Shown: one piece after another, positions 9,540 through 17,285 of the stretch | Layout: each line of letters starts with the position of its first letter | How positions within the stretch are numbered: position 1 is the stretch's first letter | NCBI GenBank assembly: GCA_003388555.1 | Contig: QQVD01000056.1 | Location: forward strand, 186,001-250,000 | Length of the DNA: 64,000 bases | Reading direction: 5' to 3' | Source: Acidobacteriota bacterium | GTDB lineage: Bacteria; Acidobacteriota; Thermoanaerobaculia; Multivoradales; Multivoraceae | Program-made: the position numbers and the translations under genes | The notes under the pieces: model-generated | The model's database searches: none | What the model was told of the DNA's origin: nothing | What the model saw: the letters and a program-made list of their open reading frames with translations, nothing else

Positions 9540-11900
9540 CTACTCCACCACCTCCACCACCACCGGACCGGTCACCCGCGCCATGCAGGCGAGGCGGCAG
9601 GGGCCGGGCTCGAGCTCGCAGACGTCCTCGAGGGTCTCGGCCTCCTGGTCGCCGAGTGCCACCAGGTGCTCGGCGCCCTCGAGGATGCGGATGGGGTCGC
9701 TGCCGCAGATGCCGGCGTGGCACTCGGCCTTGAGGCGGATGCCGTGCTGCTCGGCGAGGTCGCAGATCGACTGCCCCTCGGCGATGGGCAGGGTGCGGCC
9801 GTCGGGGCGGAAGGTGACGCTGGGACCGTCGCCGGCTGCGGGGCTCGCTTCCGGTGCGGTTGGCTGTGGCGTCGACAGGCTCGACGCGGGCGCGGTCGCG
9901 GCGGCGCGCGGCGCCGCGGCGGCGGGACGCACCCCCGACAGCGTGCCCGGCCGCGCCGGCTGGTGCAGGTCGAGGTCGACCAGGGCTTCCCCGATCTGCA
10001 GCGCCAGCTGCTGCTGGCCGATGCGGAAGCGGGAGCCGTGCTCCAGCCTGGCGCCGCGGCGCAGGCGCAGGAAGGTGCCGTTGGCGCTGCGCAGGTCCTT
10101 GACCTCGACCTCGCCCTCGACCACCGCGAGCGCCAGGTGCCGCCGCGACAGCGAGCGGTCTCCGGCGTCGAGCACGACGTCCGGGGCGTCGCGTCCGAGC
10201 ACGCTCCAGTGGTCGTCGATCGGATACCGGCCGACGACCTGGCCGCGGGCGTCGTAGTGCACCAGTTGCTGCTGCGCGCCGAGTTGCAGGAACTGGCGGC
10301 CGACCTGCAGCAGGTCGCCCTCTTCGAGTACTGTGCGCAAGCCCGGGCGCAGGCGCAGGTAGGTGCCGGAGGCACTGCCGGCGTCGCGCAACACCACCGT
10401 GCCGTCGGGCTCGATCTCGAGGTCGGCGTGGTGCTCGGCGACCAGGCCGTCGTCGAAGCCGAGGTCGGCGGAAGAGTCGCTGCCGATGCGCACGGTGGTG
10501 CCTGGCCTGAAGGTCCGCAGCTCCTCGGTCTCGCCGCCAGGCGTCACCCGCAGCACGGTGGCGCCCGTCGCACCCTGGCCCTCGCCCCGGTCCGACGTAG
10601 CGCCTGCCGTGGCTGCCGGTTCTTCTTCGGCGCCGTGGATCGTCTCGGCGGTGGCCACCGCGAGACCGTCCTCCGCGGCGATCTGCTCGGCGTCCTCGAC
10701 GGTGACCCGCGGCTGGTCGACGCCCTGCAGCCGCTGCGCCACCGCCTCCGCGACGAGCACGCCGTCGCGCAGGGCGGTCTTGATGTTGCCGCGATGGCGG
10801 ACCTCGCGGAAGCCTGCCGGGTCGGCGGCGAAGTCGTCGCACTCGAAGTAGGCCTGGCTCAACAGGTCGCCGAGCACGAAGACGTTGCGCCGGCAGCTCT
10901 CGAGGATCGGGCTGGCGACCATGCGCCGACGTCCCTTCGGTCCACCCTCGACCCTCGAGATGCCGAGCGATCCGAGCAGCGCCTCCGGCAGGTCCTCGCC
11001 GATGCAGGCGATGCAGCACTGCTTGGGGAACTCGAGGTGGGTCGTCTCGTTGGGGCGGCCGACGAGCTCGCGCCGATCGACACGCAACGAGAGGTACTCC
11101 TGGTGATCGTCGCCGGTGACCACGGCCGCCGGCTCGGAGCGCGGGAAGTAGCGGATGTTGCCGTTGCCGACGTAGGCGGCGAAGAAGACGTCGGCGAGCG
11201 CCTGGGAGACGCGCGGCATGCGGTCTCCACGGTACGACCAGTAGACGGCGGTGGGGTCGTCGGCCGCCGCCTTGGCATTGGAGATCGCGATCACCGCCTC
11301 CGCCGCCGAGGTGCCGCCGCCGACGACGCAGGCGGGGCGGCCGACGTACTCGCCGGCGTTCTCGAGGCGCAGGGCGATGCCCTCGGTGTTGCCCGGAATG
11401 TCGAAGCGACGCGGCACGCCGCGCCCGAGCGCCAGCGCCACCGCACGCGCCTGGACGCCGGTCTCGGCGTGCTCGCGGTGATCGAAGAGGCGCACCGAGA
11501 AGCCTGCCTCGTTGCGGGCGTCTGTTGCCTCGCCGTCGATGCCGAGCAGCTCGACGCCGACCGCGTAGGACACGCCGTGGTCGGCATACAGCGCCTTCCA
11601 CCGACGGCACATGTCGTCCTTGTCGATCGGATCGAAGCGCAGCGCCGCGATGGCGTCGCCCCCCTTGGGGAAGGCCACCCGATCGCCGCCGCCGAACGAC
11701 GGCAGGATGAGCTTGTCCTTCGAGTAGTCGCGGATGCGCTTCATCAGGTCGTCGAAGTCGACGACCAGCACCGACAGGCCGAGCTCGCGCGCCCGGAAGG
11801 CCGCCGCGGTGCCGGCGGGGCCGCCGCCGACCACGAGCAGGTCGACCGGCCCGTCCGCGGCCACCGGCAGGCCGGTCGGTGGCGGGTCCGTGGTACTCAT
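9540..11900 (-). CDS. Flavoprotein oxidoreductase - FHA - FHA - [2Fe-2S] ferredoxin fusion
   Basis: The 786-residue protein starts at 11900 (MSTTDPPP), 100 bp after the double-FHA gene. Residues ~18-395 form a two-dinucleotide-fold oxidoreductase: FAD motif VVGGGPAGTAA (23-33), NAD(P) motif VVGGGTSAAEA (192-202), a Cys-rich CCIAC (295-299) and the terminal FAD motif VFVLGDL. Two FHA-like domains follow (~449-542, weak; ~558-640 with RSLSRRHLAL and SANGTFL). A Pro/Ala linker leads to a ferredoxin-like domain (~693-786) with C727, C732 and C772, but Asp735 stands where the third cluster Cys is expected; C761 and C768 are extra. It probably moves electrons between NAD(P)H and the locus's Fe-S/heme chain, with FHA docking to phospho-Thr. 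It is cytoplasmic: no signal peptide is seen. Specific reaction unknown. Confidence 0.85.
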   Translation of the reverse strand: MSTTDPPPTGLPVAADGPVDLLVVGGGPAGTAAAFRARELGLSVLVVDFDDLMKRIRDYSKDKLILPSFGGGDRVAFPKGGDAIAALRFDPIDKDDMCRRWKALYADHGVSYAVGVELLGIDGEATDARNEAGFSVRLFDHREHAETGVQARAVALALGRGVPRRFDIPGNTEGIALRLENAGEYVGRPACVVGGGTSAAEAVIAISNAKAAADDPTAVYWSYRGDRMPRVSQALADVFFAAYVGNGNIRYFPRSEPAAVVTGDDHQEYLSLRVDRRELVGRPNETTHLEFPKQCCIACIGEDLPEALLGSLGISRVEGGPKGRRRMVASPILESCRRNVFVLGDLLSQAYFECDDFAADPAGFREVRHRGNIKTALRDGVLVAEAVAQRLQGVDQPRVTVEDAEQIAAEDGLAVATAETIHGAEEEPAATAGATSDRGEGQGATGATVLRVTPGGETEELRTFRPGTTVRIGSDSSADLGFDDGLVAEHHADLEIEPDGTVVLRDAGSASGTYLRLRPGLRTVLEEGDLLQVGRQFLQLGAQQQLVHYDARGQVVGRYPIDDHWSVLGRDAPDVVLDAGDRSLSRRHLALAVVEGEVEVKDLRSANGTFLRLRRGARLEHGSRFRIGQQQLALQIGEALVDLDLHQPARPGTLSGVRPAAAAPRAAATAPASSLSTPQPTAPEASPAAGDGPSVTFRPDGRTLPIAEGQSICDLAEQHGIRLKAECHAGICGSDPIRILEGAEHLVALGDQEAETLEDVCELEPGPCRLACMARVTGPVVVEVVE

Positions 11901-12000
11901 CCGATCCGTCTCCCCCGCGGCCCGGACCGGCGATCTCTCGAGCCGCCAGACCAGCGCGTCGTCATGCCACGCTCCCGGCAGGGAGCCGGAGCGCCGTCCG

Positions 12001-12981
12001 TCATGGCGGCTCGTACTCGAGCTCGGCCCGCACGTCACCGAAGGCCAGGTGGGCCCCTTCGTCGAGCTCGGTCCGATGGTCGATCTCGCGCCCCTCGACG
12101 AAGGTGCGGTTGCTGCTGCCCAAGTCTTCCACAGCGACGGTGTCGCCGACGTCGAAGCGGGCGTGGCTGCGCGAGAGGTGCGGATGGTCGATGCGCAGCT
12201 CGGCCTTGGTGCCACGGCCGAGCACGTGTGAGCCGCGGGCGAGCGGGAATCGGTACTGCTGCGCTCTCGGCTCCTCGACACGGACCACCAGGACCCAGCG
12301 ACCGCCGCTCGGCCGCACGGCAGGCGGGCGCGCAGCGCGCTGACCAACCGGGCCAGGGGCGGCCTCGGCCGCAGGTGTCTCGGCGACGGGCTGCCCAGGC
12401 TGGCGCGACTCCGCAGACTCCGCAACGGGCGGGGAACCGGCCCGCTGGCCGGCCGAAGCGTCGTCCTCGGGGCGCCCTCCGCCGAGCGCTCCGGGCAGCA
12501 CCGGCGCCTCCATCCCGACGACGGTGCGGTCCGGCGAAGCCTCCTGCGCCTCGGGGATCCGCGACAGCACGTCGGCGAGGAACTCCGGCCCCTCGCTGAT
12601 CGTGGTGCGATCGGGCACGTCGGTGGTGTCGTGCTCGCCGGCGAAGAGGGGGGCTACAGCGCCGCCAGCAGCCGGACCCGAGAAGATCAACTCTCCGACG
12701 CCGGCGAAGCCGATGATGGCGACGTCGCCGAGCGGCGTCGGACCGCGGACCGGCATGCCGTCGACCCTGGTGCCGTTGCTGCTGCCCTCGTCGTGCAGCA
12801 CGAAGCGGACCGCCTCGGGGTCCCACTGGATGCGGGCGTGGCGCTGCGACACCGCGGGATCGGCGAGCACGACGTCGTTGCCGTGGCCACGACCGATCGT
12901 GATCAGGTCGCCGACCGAGACCTCGAGACCCTTGAAGGGGCCGTACTTCCCGAACAGGCGCGCCGGCGTCGGCTGGCTCAC
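12001..12981 (-). CDS. Double-FHA domain protein
   Basis: The 326-residue protein begins with GTG at 12981, overlapping the decaheme gene's stop as GTGA, which points to translational coupling. FHA 1 (~10-95) has GRGHGNDVVLAD, SQRHARI and GSSNGTRVDG, all core phospho-Thr-binding motifs. FHA 2 (~228-318) has GRGTKAELRI, LSRSHARF and GSSNRTFVEG. The ~130-residue linker is Pro/Ala-rich and holds two DRT motifs, DRTTI (124-128) and DRTVV (151-155), which look like possible phosphorylation sites that could bind the protein's own FHA domains. No membrane span or enzyme domain is visible. It probably acts as a phospho-dependent adaptor between the kinase and the redox proteins beside it; partners are inferred from position only. 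Confidence 0.88.
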   Translation of the reverse strand: MSQPTPARLFGKYGPFKGLEVSVGDLITIGRGHGNDVVLADPAVSQRHARIQWDPEAVRFVLHDEGSSNGTRVDGMPVRGPTPLGDVAIIGFAGVGELIFSGPAAGGAVAPLFAGEHDTTDVPDRTTISEGPEFLADVLSRIPEAQEASPDRTVVGMEAPVLPGALGGGRPEDDASAGQRAGSPPVAESAESRQPGQPVAETPAAEAAPGPVGQRAARPPAVRPSGGRWVLVVRVEEPRAQQYRFPLARGSHVLGRGTKAELRIDHPHLSRSHARFDVGDTVAVEDLGSSNRTFVEGREIDHRTELDEGAHLAFGDVRAELEYEPP

Positions 12982-14708
12982 GGCGCCCCTCCGGAAGACC
13001 AGCTCGCGCCCCCCGATCGACTGGCGCGACCCGCCACGCGGGGAGTCACCGAGCCGAGCGAGAGCGGGTGGTAGCCGTGGCAGGTGGTACAGGAGTCACT
13101 CGCCTCGTCGGCGCGATGACACTCCTGGCACCTGGCGACGCCCGGCAGGTTGATCGTCTCGGCGCGATCCGAGCCCGCAGCCGCGGCCTCGGCGTCGACG
13201 CTCTCGCCGGCCAGCAGGTCCACGAGCTCGGGGATGCGGTCGTGACAGCTGGCGCAGTCGGCCTGCAGCCGGTGCGCCTCGTGATCGAACGCGGCGCGCT
13301 CGAAACGCGCCAGATCCGGCTCGACCCGCACCAGCGCGAGCCGCTCCAGCCGGTGGCATACCAGGCACTCGCCGGCGAGCGCCTGCACCGTCTCGTCGAG
13401 GCGGGCGCGACCCGCGTCGCTGAGCGGCATCCGATCGCGCACCGCGAAGGCCTCGGGGTCGAGCTGCTGGCTCGACTCCTCCAGCCGGCGCCGCGCCGCC
13501 GCCAGCAGCGCCTCGACCTGTCGCGCCTCGTCGCGGGTCGCCGCGTCGGCGGCGCTGCGCTCTAAGCGCCGCGCACGCTCTTCGAGCTCGGCGATCGCCT
13601 GACGGTAGAGCCGACGTGGATCGGTTTCGTCCTCGTCTCCGGCGACGGGCACCAGATCGGCGAGGGGCGTGGTCGCGTAGACCTGCGAACGCAGGAAGGC
13701 GAGGTTCTGCACCACCCACGGGTCGGGATGCTCGAGACCTCTCTTGCGCACCCGCCCGCGGCGCTCGTCGAAGTCGCCGCCGTGCAGCTCCTCGGCCCAG
13801 CGAGGTCCCAGCGCCCGCCGCAACTCGGCGAACGAGCGCACGCCGAAATCTCCCTCGGCGCCCGCGTCGTCCTGGGCCTGCAGCGCGCTGGCGAGCCCCA
13901 GCCACTCGGTGCTCTTGGCGGCGCCGAGGTGGCACGACGAGCAGTGCGCCTCGAAGTCGAGCGGCGCGAAGCCGCGAGCGCCGGGCTGGGGCACGTGGCA
14001 GAGCCCACAGGTCGCCGCGGCGTCGCCAGCGCGGTCGCTGCGCACCAGCTCCTCGCTATGGAAGACGTGGGTGAAGGCCAGGGCGGCTGCCGGCGGCTGT
14101 GCTGTCGCCGGCGCCGGAGACTCCGCCTGGTCGAGGGCGGCGAACTGCGGGTGCTCGGCGAAGCGGTCGAGATCGTGGCAGGACCGGCAGCCGGTGTCGG
14201 CCGTCGCCGCGAGATCGTGTCCGCGCCCACGGTGCTCGTGGTGGCACTCGCTGCAGGTGGCTTCAGCGACCACCGCGCGGTGAGGGTTGCCGTAACGGGC
14301 GGCGTGTGCGTCCACCGACCAGCTGGAGAACGGCGGCGCCGTGGCTGCAGCTCCGAGCTCGTCCGCGCCCGTCGCCGACGACGCCAGGACGGGCTCGGGC
14401 GCCAACTCTGGATCGTGGCATTCGATGCAGCGAGCGTCGGTGGCGCCGCGGCCCGGCTCGTGGCACGCCGCGCACTGCGCGCCGAGTCCGGCGTGTGCCG
14501 ACGACAGATCGCCGCTCGACAGCAGCACCGGATCGGCGCGCCCGGCGTCGAACGCCGCGTAGGCGGCGAAGACGAGGCCGAGACCGAGACCCACCCAGAG
14601 CATGATCCGCCGCCGGGCCAGCGGAACATACGCCGCCGCGACCGGCAACAGGCCGTGGGCGAAGGTCCCCTTGCGGTTGAGCGTCGGAGGTCTGTCGGGA
14701 GGCGTCAC
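12978..14708 (-). CDS. Membrane-anchored decaheme cytochrome c
   Basis: The chosen GTG start at 14708 lies 28 bp after the cytochrome b gene and has AGGA upstream. The 576-residue product has an N-terminal membrane segment (~33-55, IMLWVGLGLGLVFAAYAAF) and ten CXXCH heme sites at ~79, 94, 152, 174, 234, 256, 448, 485, 527 and 540. Six hemes precede and four follow a ~190-residue insert, which includes a charged, Leu-rich likely coiled coil (~365-415). Spare His residues (for example HHEHRG, FTHVFHSEE, FDHEAHR) could give bis-His ligation. It would face the periplasm, taking electrons from or giving them to the cytochrome b encoded just before it. It resembles the cytochrome c3/c7-type multiheme group in general; no close named family is recognised. 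Confidence 0.85.
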   Translation of the reverse strand: MTPPDRPPTLNRKGTFAHGLLPVAAAYVPLARRRIMLWVGLGLGLVFAAYAAFDAGRADPVLLSSGDLSSAHAGLGAQCAACHEPGRGATDARCIECHDPELAPEPVLASSATGADELGAAATAPPFSSWSVDAHAARYGNPHRAVVAEATCSECHHEHRGRGHDLAATADTGCRSCHDLDRFAEHPQFAALDQAESPAPATAQPPAAALAFTHVFHSEELVRSDRAGDAAATCGLCHVPQPGARGFAPLDFEAHCSSCHLGAAKSTEWLGLASALQAQDDAGAEGDFGVRSFAELRRALGPRWAEELHGGDFDERRGRVRKRGLEHPDPWVVQNLAFLRSQVYATTPLADLVPVAGDEDETDPRRLYRQAIAELEERARRLERSAADAATRDEARQVEALLAAARRRLEESSQQLDPEAFAVRDRMPLSDAGRARLDETVQALAGECLVCHRLERLALVRVEPDLARFERAAFDHEAHRLQADCASCHDRIPELVDLLAGESVDAEAAAAGSDRAETINLPGVARCQECHRADEASDSCTTCHGYHPLSLGSVTPRVAGRASRSGGASWSSGGAP

Positions 14709-14736
14709 CTGGCTCGTCCTGGTTGCAGGCCGGCGA

Positions 14737-15618
14737 TCAGTAGTAGAGGTTCGCCCCGACGTGCAGGGCGACCGCGAAGACCAGCAGGATCGAGGTCGGC
14801 ACGTGCAGCCAGAGCCACCACCGTAGCGCCCGCTGCACCGAGTAGCTGGCGTCGATCTCGATCTTGGTCTGCAACATGCGCTCGAGCTCACTCAGCGCAC
14901 GCCCCGCCGAGTCGTCGACCCGCTCGGCGAGGTGATCGAATCCTCGCCGCCACTGCTGACGCCCGCCGGAGACGTCGAGCAGGTAGCTCCAGCGCGGCTG
15001 CAGTCGCGCGAAGCGTCGCTCGAGCGACGACTCGTAGAAGCTGGAGATCGGCGGTCCGGCCTCCGACGCAACCCGCCGCGCCCGCTGCCGCAGCTCGTCC
15101 ACCAGCTCGTCGGCGCGCTGGTACAGCACCTCCACCGAGAGACTCGACGCCAAGATGCGCGGCAGGATCCGCTGCGCCAACAATCCGAGCAGTCCGCTGG
15201 CGACGGTCCAGATCGAGAGCACGAGGAGCAGGCGGCCGAGGGCTCCGGTCGGCCACCGGAAGCCGCCGTGCATCAGCACCAGAACGAGGAACACGACCCC
15301 GCCCGCGAGGTGCAGGTCGAGCCAGGCGCGCGCCGATCCGAGGCGCAGCCTGGTCGCCGTCGCCTGTGCCCGGCGCCTCCCGGCGAGCGCCAGAGCGGCG
15401 AGCAGCAGGAAGACGGCGACGCCGCCGTACCAGAGACTCCAGGAGTTGCCCGGCTCGAGCTCGCCGAGCCAGACATTCAGAGTCAGGACCAGGCCGAGGG
15501 CCAGGATCCCGGCGACGCTCTGACGCACCCAGGTACTGAGCTGCGGCATGAAGACGCCGCGCGCGGCGCTGGCATCGCGCGAACGGCGCAGCACCGCCTG
15601 GCGCGGCGAGGCGCTCAC
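14737..15618 (-). CDS. Membrane diheme cytochrome b
   Basis: The GTG start at 15618 overlaps the upstream stop as GTGA; the longer frame is spurious. The 293-residue protein has about five membrane segments (~33-50, 60-80, 100-118, 127-147, 267-290). His pairs H103/H117 and H272/H286 are each 14 residues apart in two different helices, the usual arrangement for two stacked b hemes in a four-helix bundle. A soluble loop of ~110 residues (150-260) rich in charged residues lies between helices 4 and 5. It could connect the cytoplasmic Fe-S protein encoded upstream with the periplasmic decaheme cytochrome encoded downstream, possibly through quinone. The family name is uncertain; the b-heme reading rests on the His spacing. 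Confidence 0.8.
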   Translation of the reverse strand: MSASPRQAVLRRSRDASAARGVFMPQLSTWVRQSVAGILALGLVLTLNVWLGELEPGNSWSLWYGGVAVFLLLAALALAGRRRAQATATRLRLGSARAWLDLHLAGGVVFLVLVLMHGGFRWPTGALGRLLLVLSIWTVASGLLGLLAQRILPRILASSLSVEVLYQRADELVDELRQRARRVASEAGPPISSFYESSLERRFARLQPRWSYLLDVSGGRQQWRRGFDHLAERVDDSAGRALSELERMLQTKIEIDASYSVQRALRWWLWLHVPTSILLVFAVALHVGANLYY

Positions 15619-17285
15619 GATCCGTCCTCGCGATCGGCGGGACGATTCCTCAGCAGCGCCTCGAACTCCTCCAGGCTCTCGACCCGGAACGCGCAGCCCT
15701 GCGGACAGTTGCTGACACACGCGGGATCGTGCCCGCGGTCGAAGCAGAGGTCGCACTTGCTGGCGACCTCGCGACGCTGGCTGCGCAACGACTCCGGCAC
15801 CATGTCGAGCGGCCAGGTCTCTCCGGTGTCGTGCATCACGATCGCATCGTAGGGACAGTTGCGGGCGCAGGTGCCGCAGCCGATGCAGATCTCCTCGGCG
15901 ATCGCCACCACGTCGCCGACGCCGGCGCGGTGGATGGCGCCAGTCGGGCAGCCGACCAGGCAGACCGGGTCCTGACAGTGCAGGCACGAGCGCGCGATCA
16001 GCACGTTGTCGACCTTGTCTCCCTCGCGCACGAATCGGGCCCTGCCACCGTGGGTGGCGGCGCAGGCGCGCACGCAGTCGTCGCAACGCGTGCAGCGGCC
16101 GAGATCGATCGCCAGGATGCTGTTGCCCTGCACCAGGCCGCTGTCGAGAGCGATCTCGACGAACTCGGCGTGGGCGAGGTCGGCGCGGCTGACCGCCGCC
16201 TCCTTGTGCCGCTCGGCGGCGCTCTGCCAGAGCTGCTCCTCCACTGCCGGGTAGGACGCCACCACCCGCTCGAGCGCGACGAGTGGGACCACGACCACCT
16301 CGGAGTACTCGACCGATGTCGCCGACGAGGTCCATCCAGCGCCGGGCCTGAGCAGCAGCTCGAGCTCGCCGAGGGTCATGCCCTTGGAGAGGTAGGTCGA
16401 GACGATCTCGCCGCTACCGTAGCGCTCCGACAGGCGCAGGAAACCGGAGCGCAAGAGGTAGAGCGCCTCGACCTGGTCGCCCTGCTGCACCAGGACCTCA
16501 CCCGGCTCCAGCGACACCAGCTCGACGGCCTCGGCGAGCGCCTCGACGAACAGCGGCGGGCATTCGTTCAGCAGCGGTGTCTGTCGCAGCTGGGTGCTCA
16601 GGGTGCGCTCGCGGTAGACCGCATCCAGCCGGTCCTTGAGGGCCGACGACTTGCGTTTCATCGCCCGCAGCGCGGGCAGGCGGATCTGCACCAGCAGCGT
16701 GTCCTCGGCGCAGCGAGCGGTGACCGACTGGGGCCATCCGCTCATCGCTCCGATCTCGCCGAACACCTCGCCCGGTCCGAGCTCGGCCAGCCGCCCCTTG
16801 TCGAGGTCGAAGTCCATGCTGGCCAGCATGGTGATGCTGGCCGACACGGCGTCGGGCCGCTGCGCCCGCGGTGGCCGCGCGGCACTCGGTCTGGAGCCGA
16901 GAGCAGGCGGGACCACCATCGACTCGCCCACCGCGGTGCGGTCGGCGTCGAAGATCGGCGCATGCCCGGCGAGCGTCTCGGTCGAGACGATGACCGAGCC
17001 CTCGACGACGAAGAAGGCCAGGTCTATGTAGGCGCCCTCCTCGAACAGCACAGCGCCCCGCCGCCACAGAGCCACGCTGACGTCGGACGAGATGCGCTCG
17101 AGGAACTTGTCGTCGTAGCTGGCGAAGAGCTCGTAGCCGCGCAGCTGCTCGGGGCTGAGGCGTTCAGAGAGCTCGAGCAGGCCACTGGTGCGGTCGAACG
17201 AGCTCCAACGATCGCGGAACTGGAGCGCCCTTCGACGACCCGTCTTGCCGGGATCGGGCATCGTGCCTCTGCCCGGAGAGCTCAT
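15615..17285 (-). CDS. Double cyclic-nucleotide-binding-like domain fused to four-cluster ferredoxin
   Basis: The ATG at 17285 overlaps the octaheme gene's stop (ATGA). Of 556 residues, ~52-205 and ~240-345 form two cyclic-nucleotide-binding (CNB) domains. The first has a phosphate-cassette-like stretch GEVFGEIGAMSG...SVTARC (172-192) but carries a ~60-residue insert; the second (GMTLGELELLLRPG) lacks the usual Arg. Residues 398-531 hold four cluster motifs of the HybA/NrfC/DmsB type: CTRCDDCVRAC, CLHCQDPVCLVGCP, CIGCGTCARNCP and CDLCFDRGHDPACVSNCP. It lacks a signal peptide, so it is likely cytoplasmic and passes electrons to the membrane cytochrome b encoded next. Ligand control by cAMP, cGMP or another molecule is possible but not shown. 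Confidence 0.88.
   Translation of the reverse strand: MSSPGRGTMPDPGKTGRRRALQFRDRWSSFDRTSGLLELSERLSPEQLRGYELFASYDDKFLERISSDVSVALWRRGAVLFEEGAYIDLAFFVVEGSVIVSTETLAGHAPIFDADRTAVGESMVVPPALGSRPSAARPPRAQRPDAVSASITMLASMDFDLDKGRLAELGPGEVFGEIGAMSGWPQSVTARCAEDTLLVQIRLPALRAMKRKSSALKDRLDAVYRERTLSTQLRQTPLLNECPPLFVEALAEAVELVSLEPGEVLVQQGDQVEALYLLRSGFLRLSERYGSGEIVSTYLSKGMTLGELELLLRPGAGWTSSATSVEYSEVVVVPLVALERVVASYPAVEEQLWQSAAERHKEAAVSRADLAHAEFVEIALDSGLVQGNSILAIDLGRCTRCDDCVRACAATHGGRARFVREGDKVDNVLIARSCLHCQDPVCLVGCPTGAIHRAGVGDVVAIAEEICIGCGTCARNCPYDAIVMHDTGETWPLDMVPESLRSQRREVASKCDLCFDRGHDPACVSNCPQGCAFRVESLEEFEALLRNRPADREDGS

Noticed and set aside
15619-16335. N-terminal extension of the cytochrome b frame
   Set aside because: Arg-rich shadow of the CNB-ferredoxin gene; the GTGA overlap at 15618 explains the true start.
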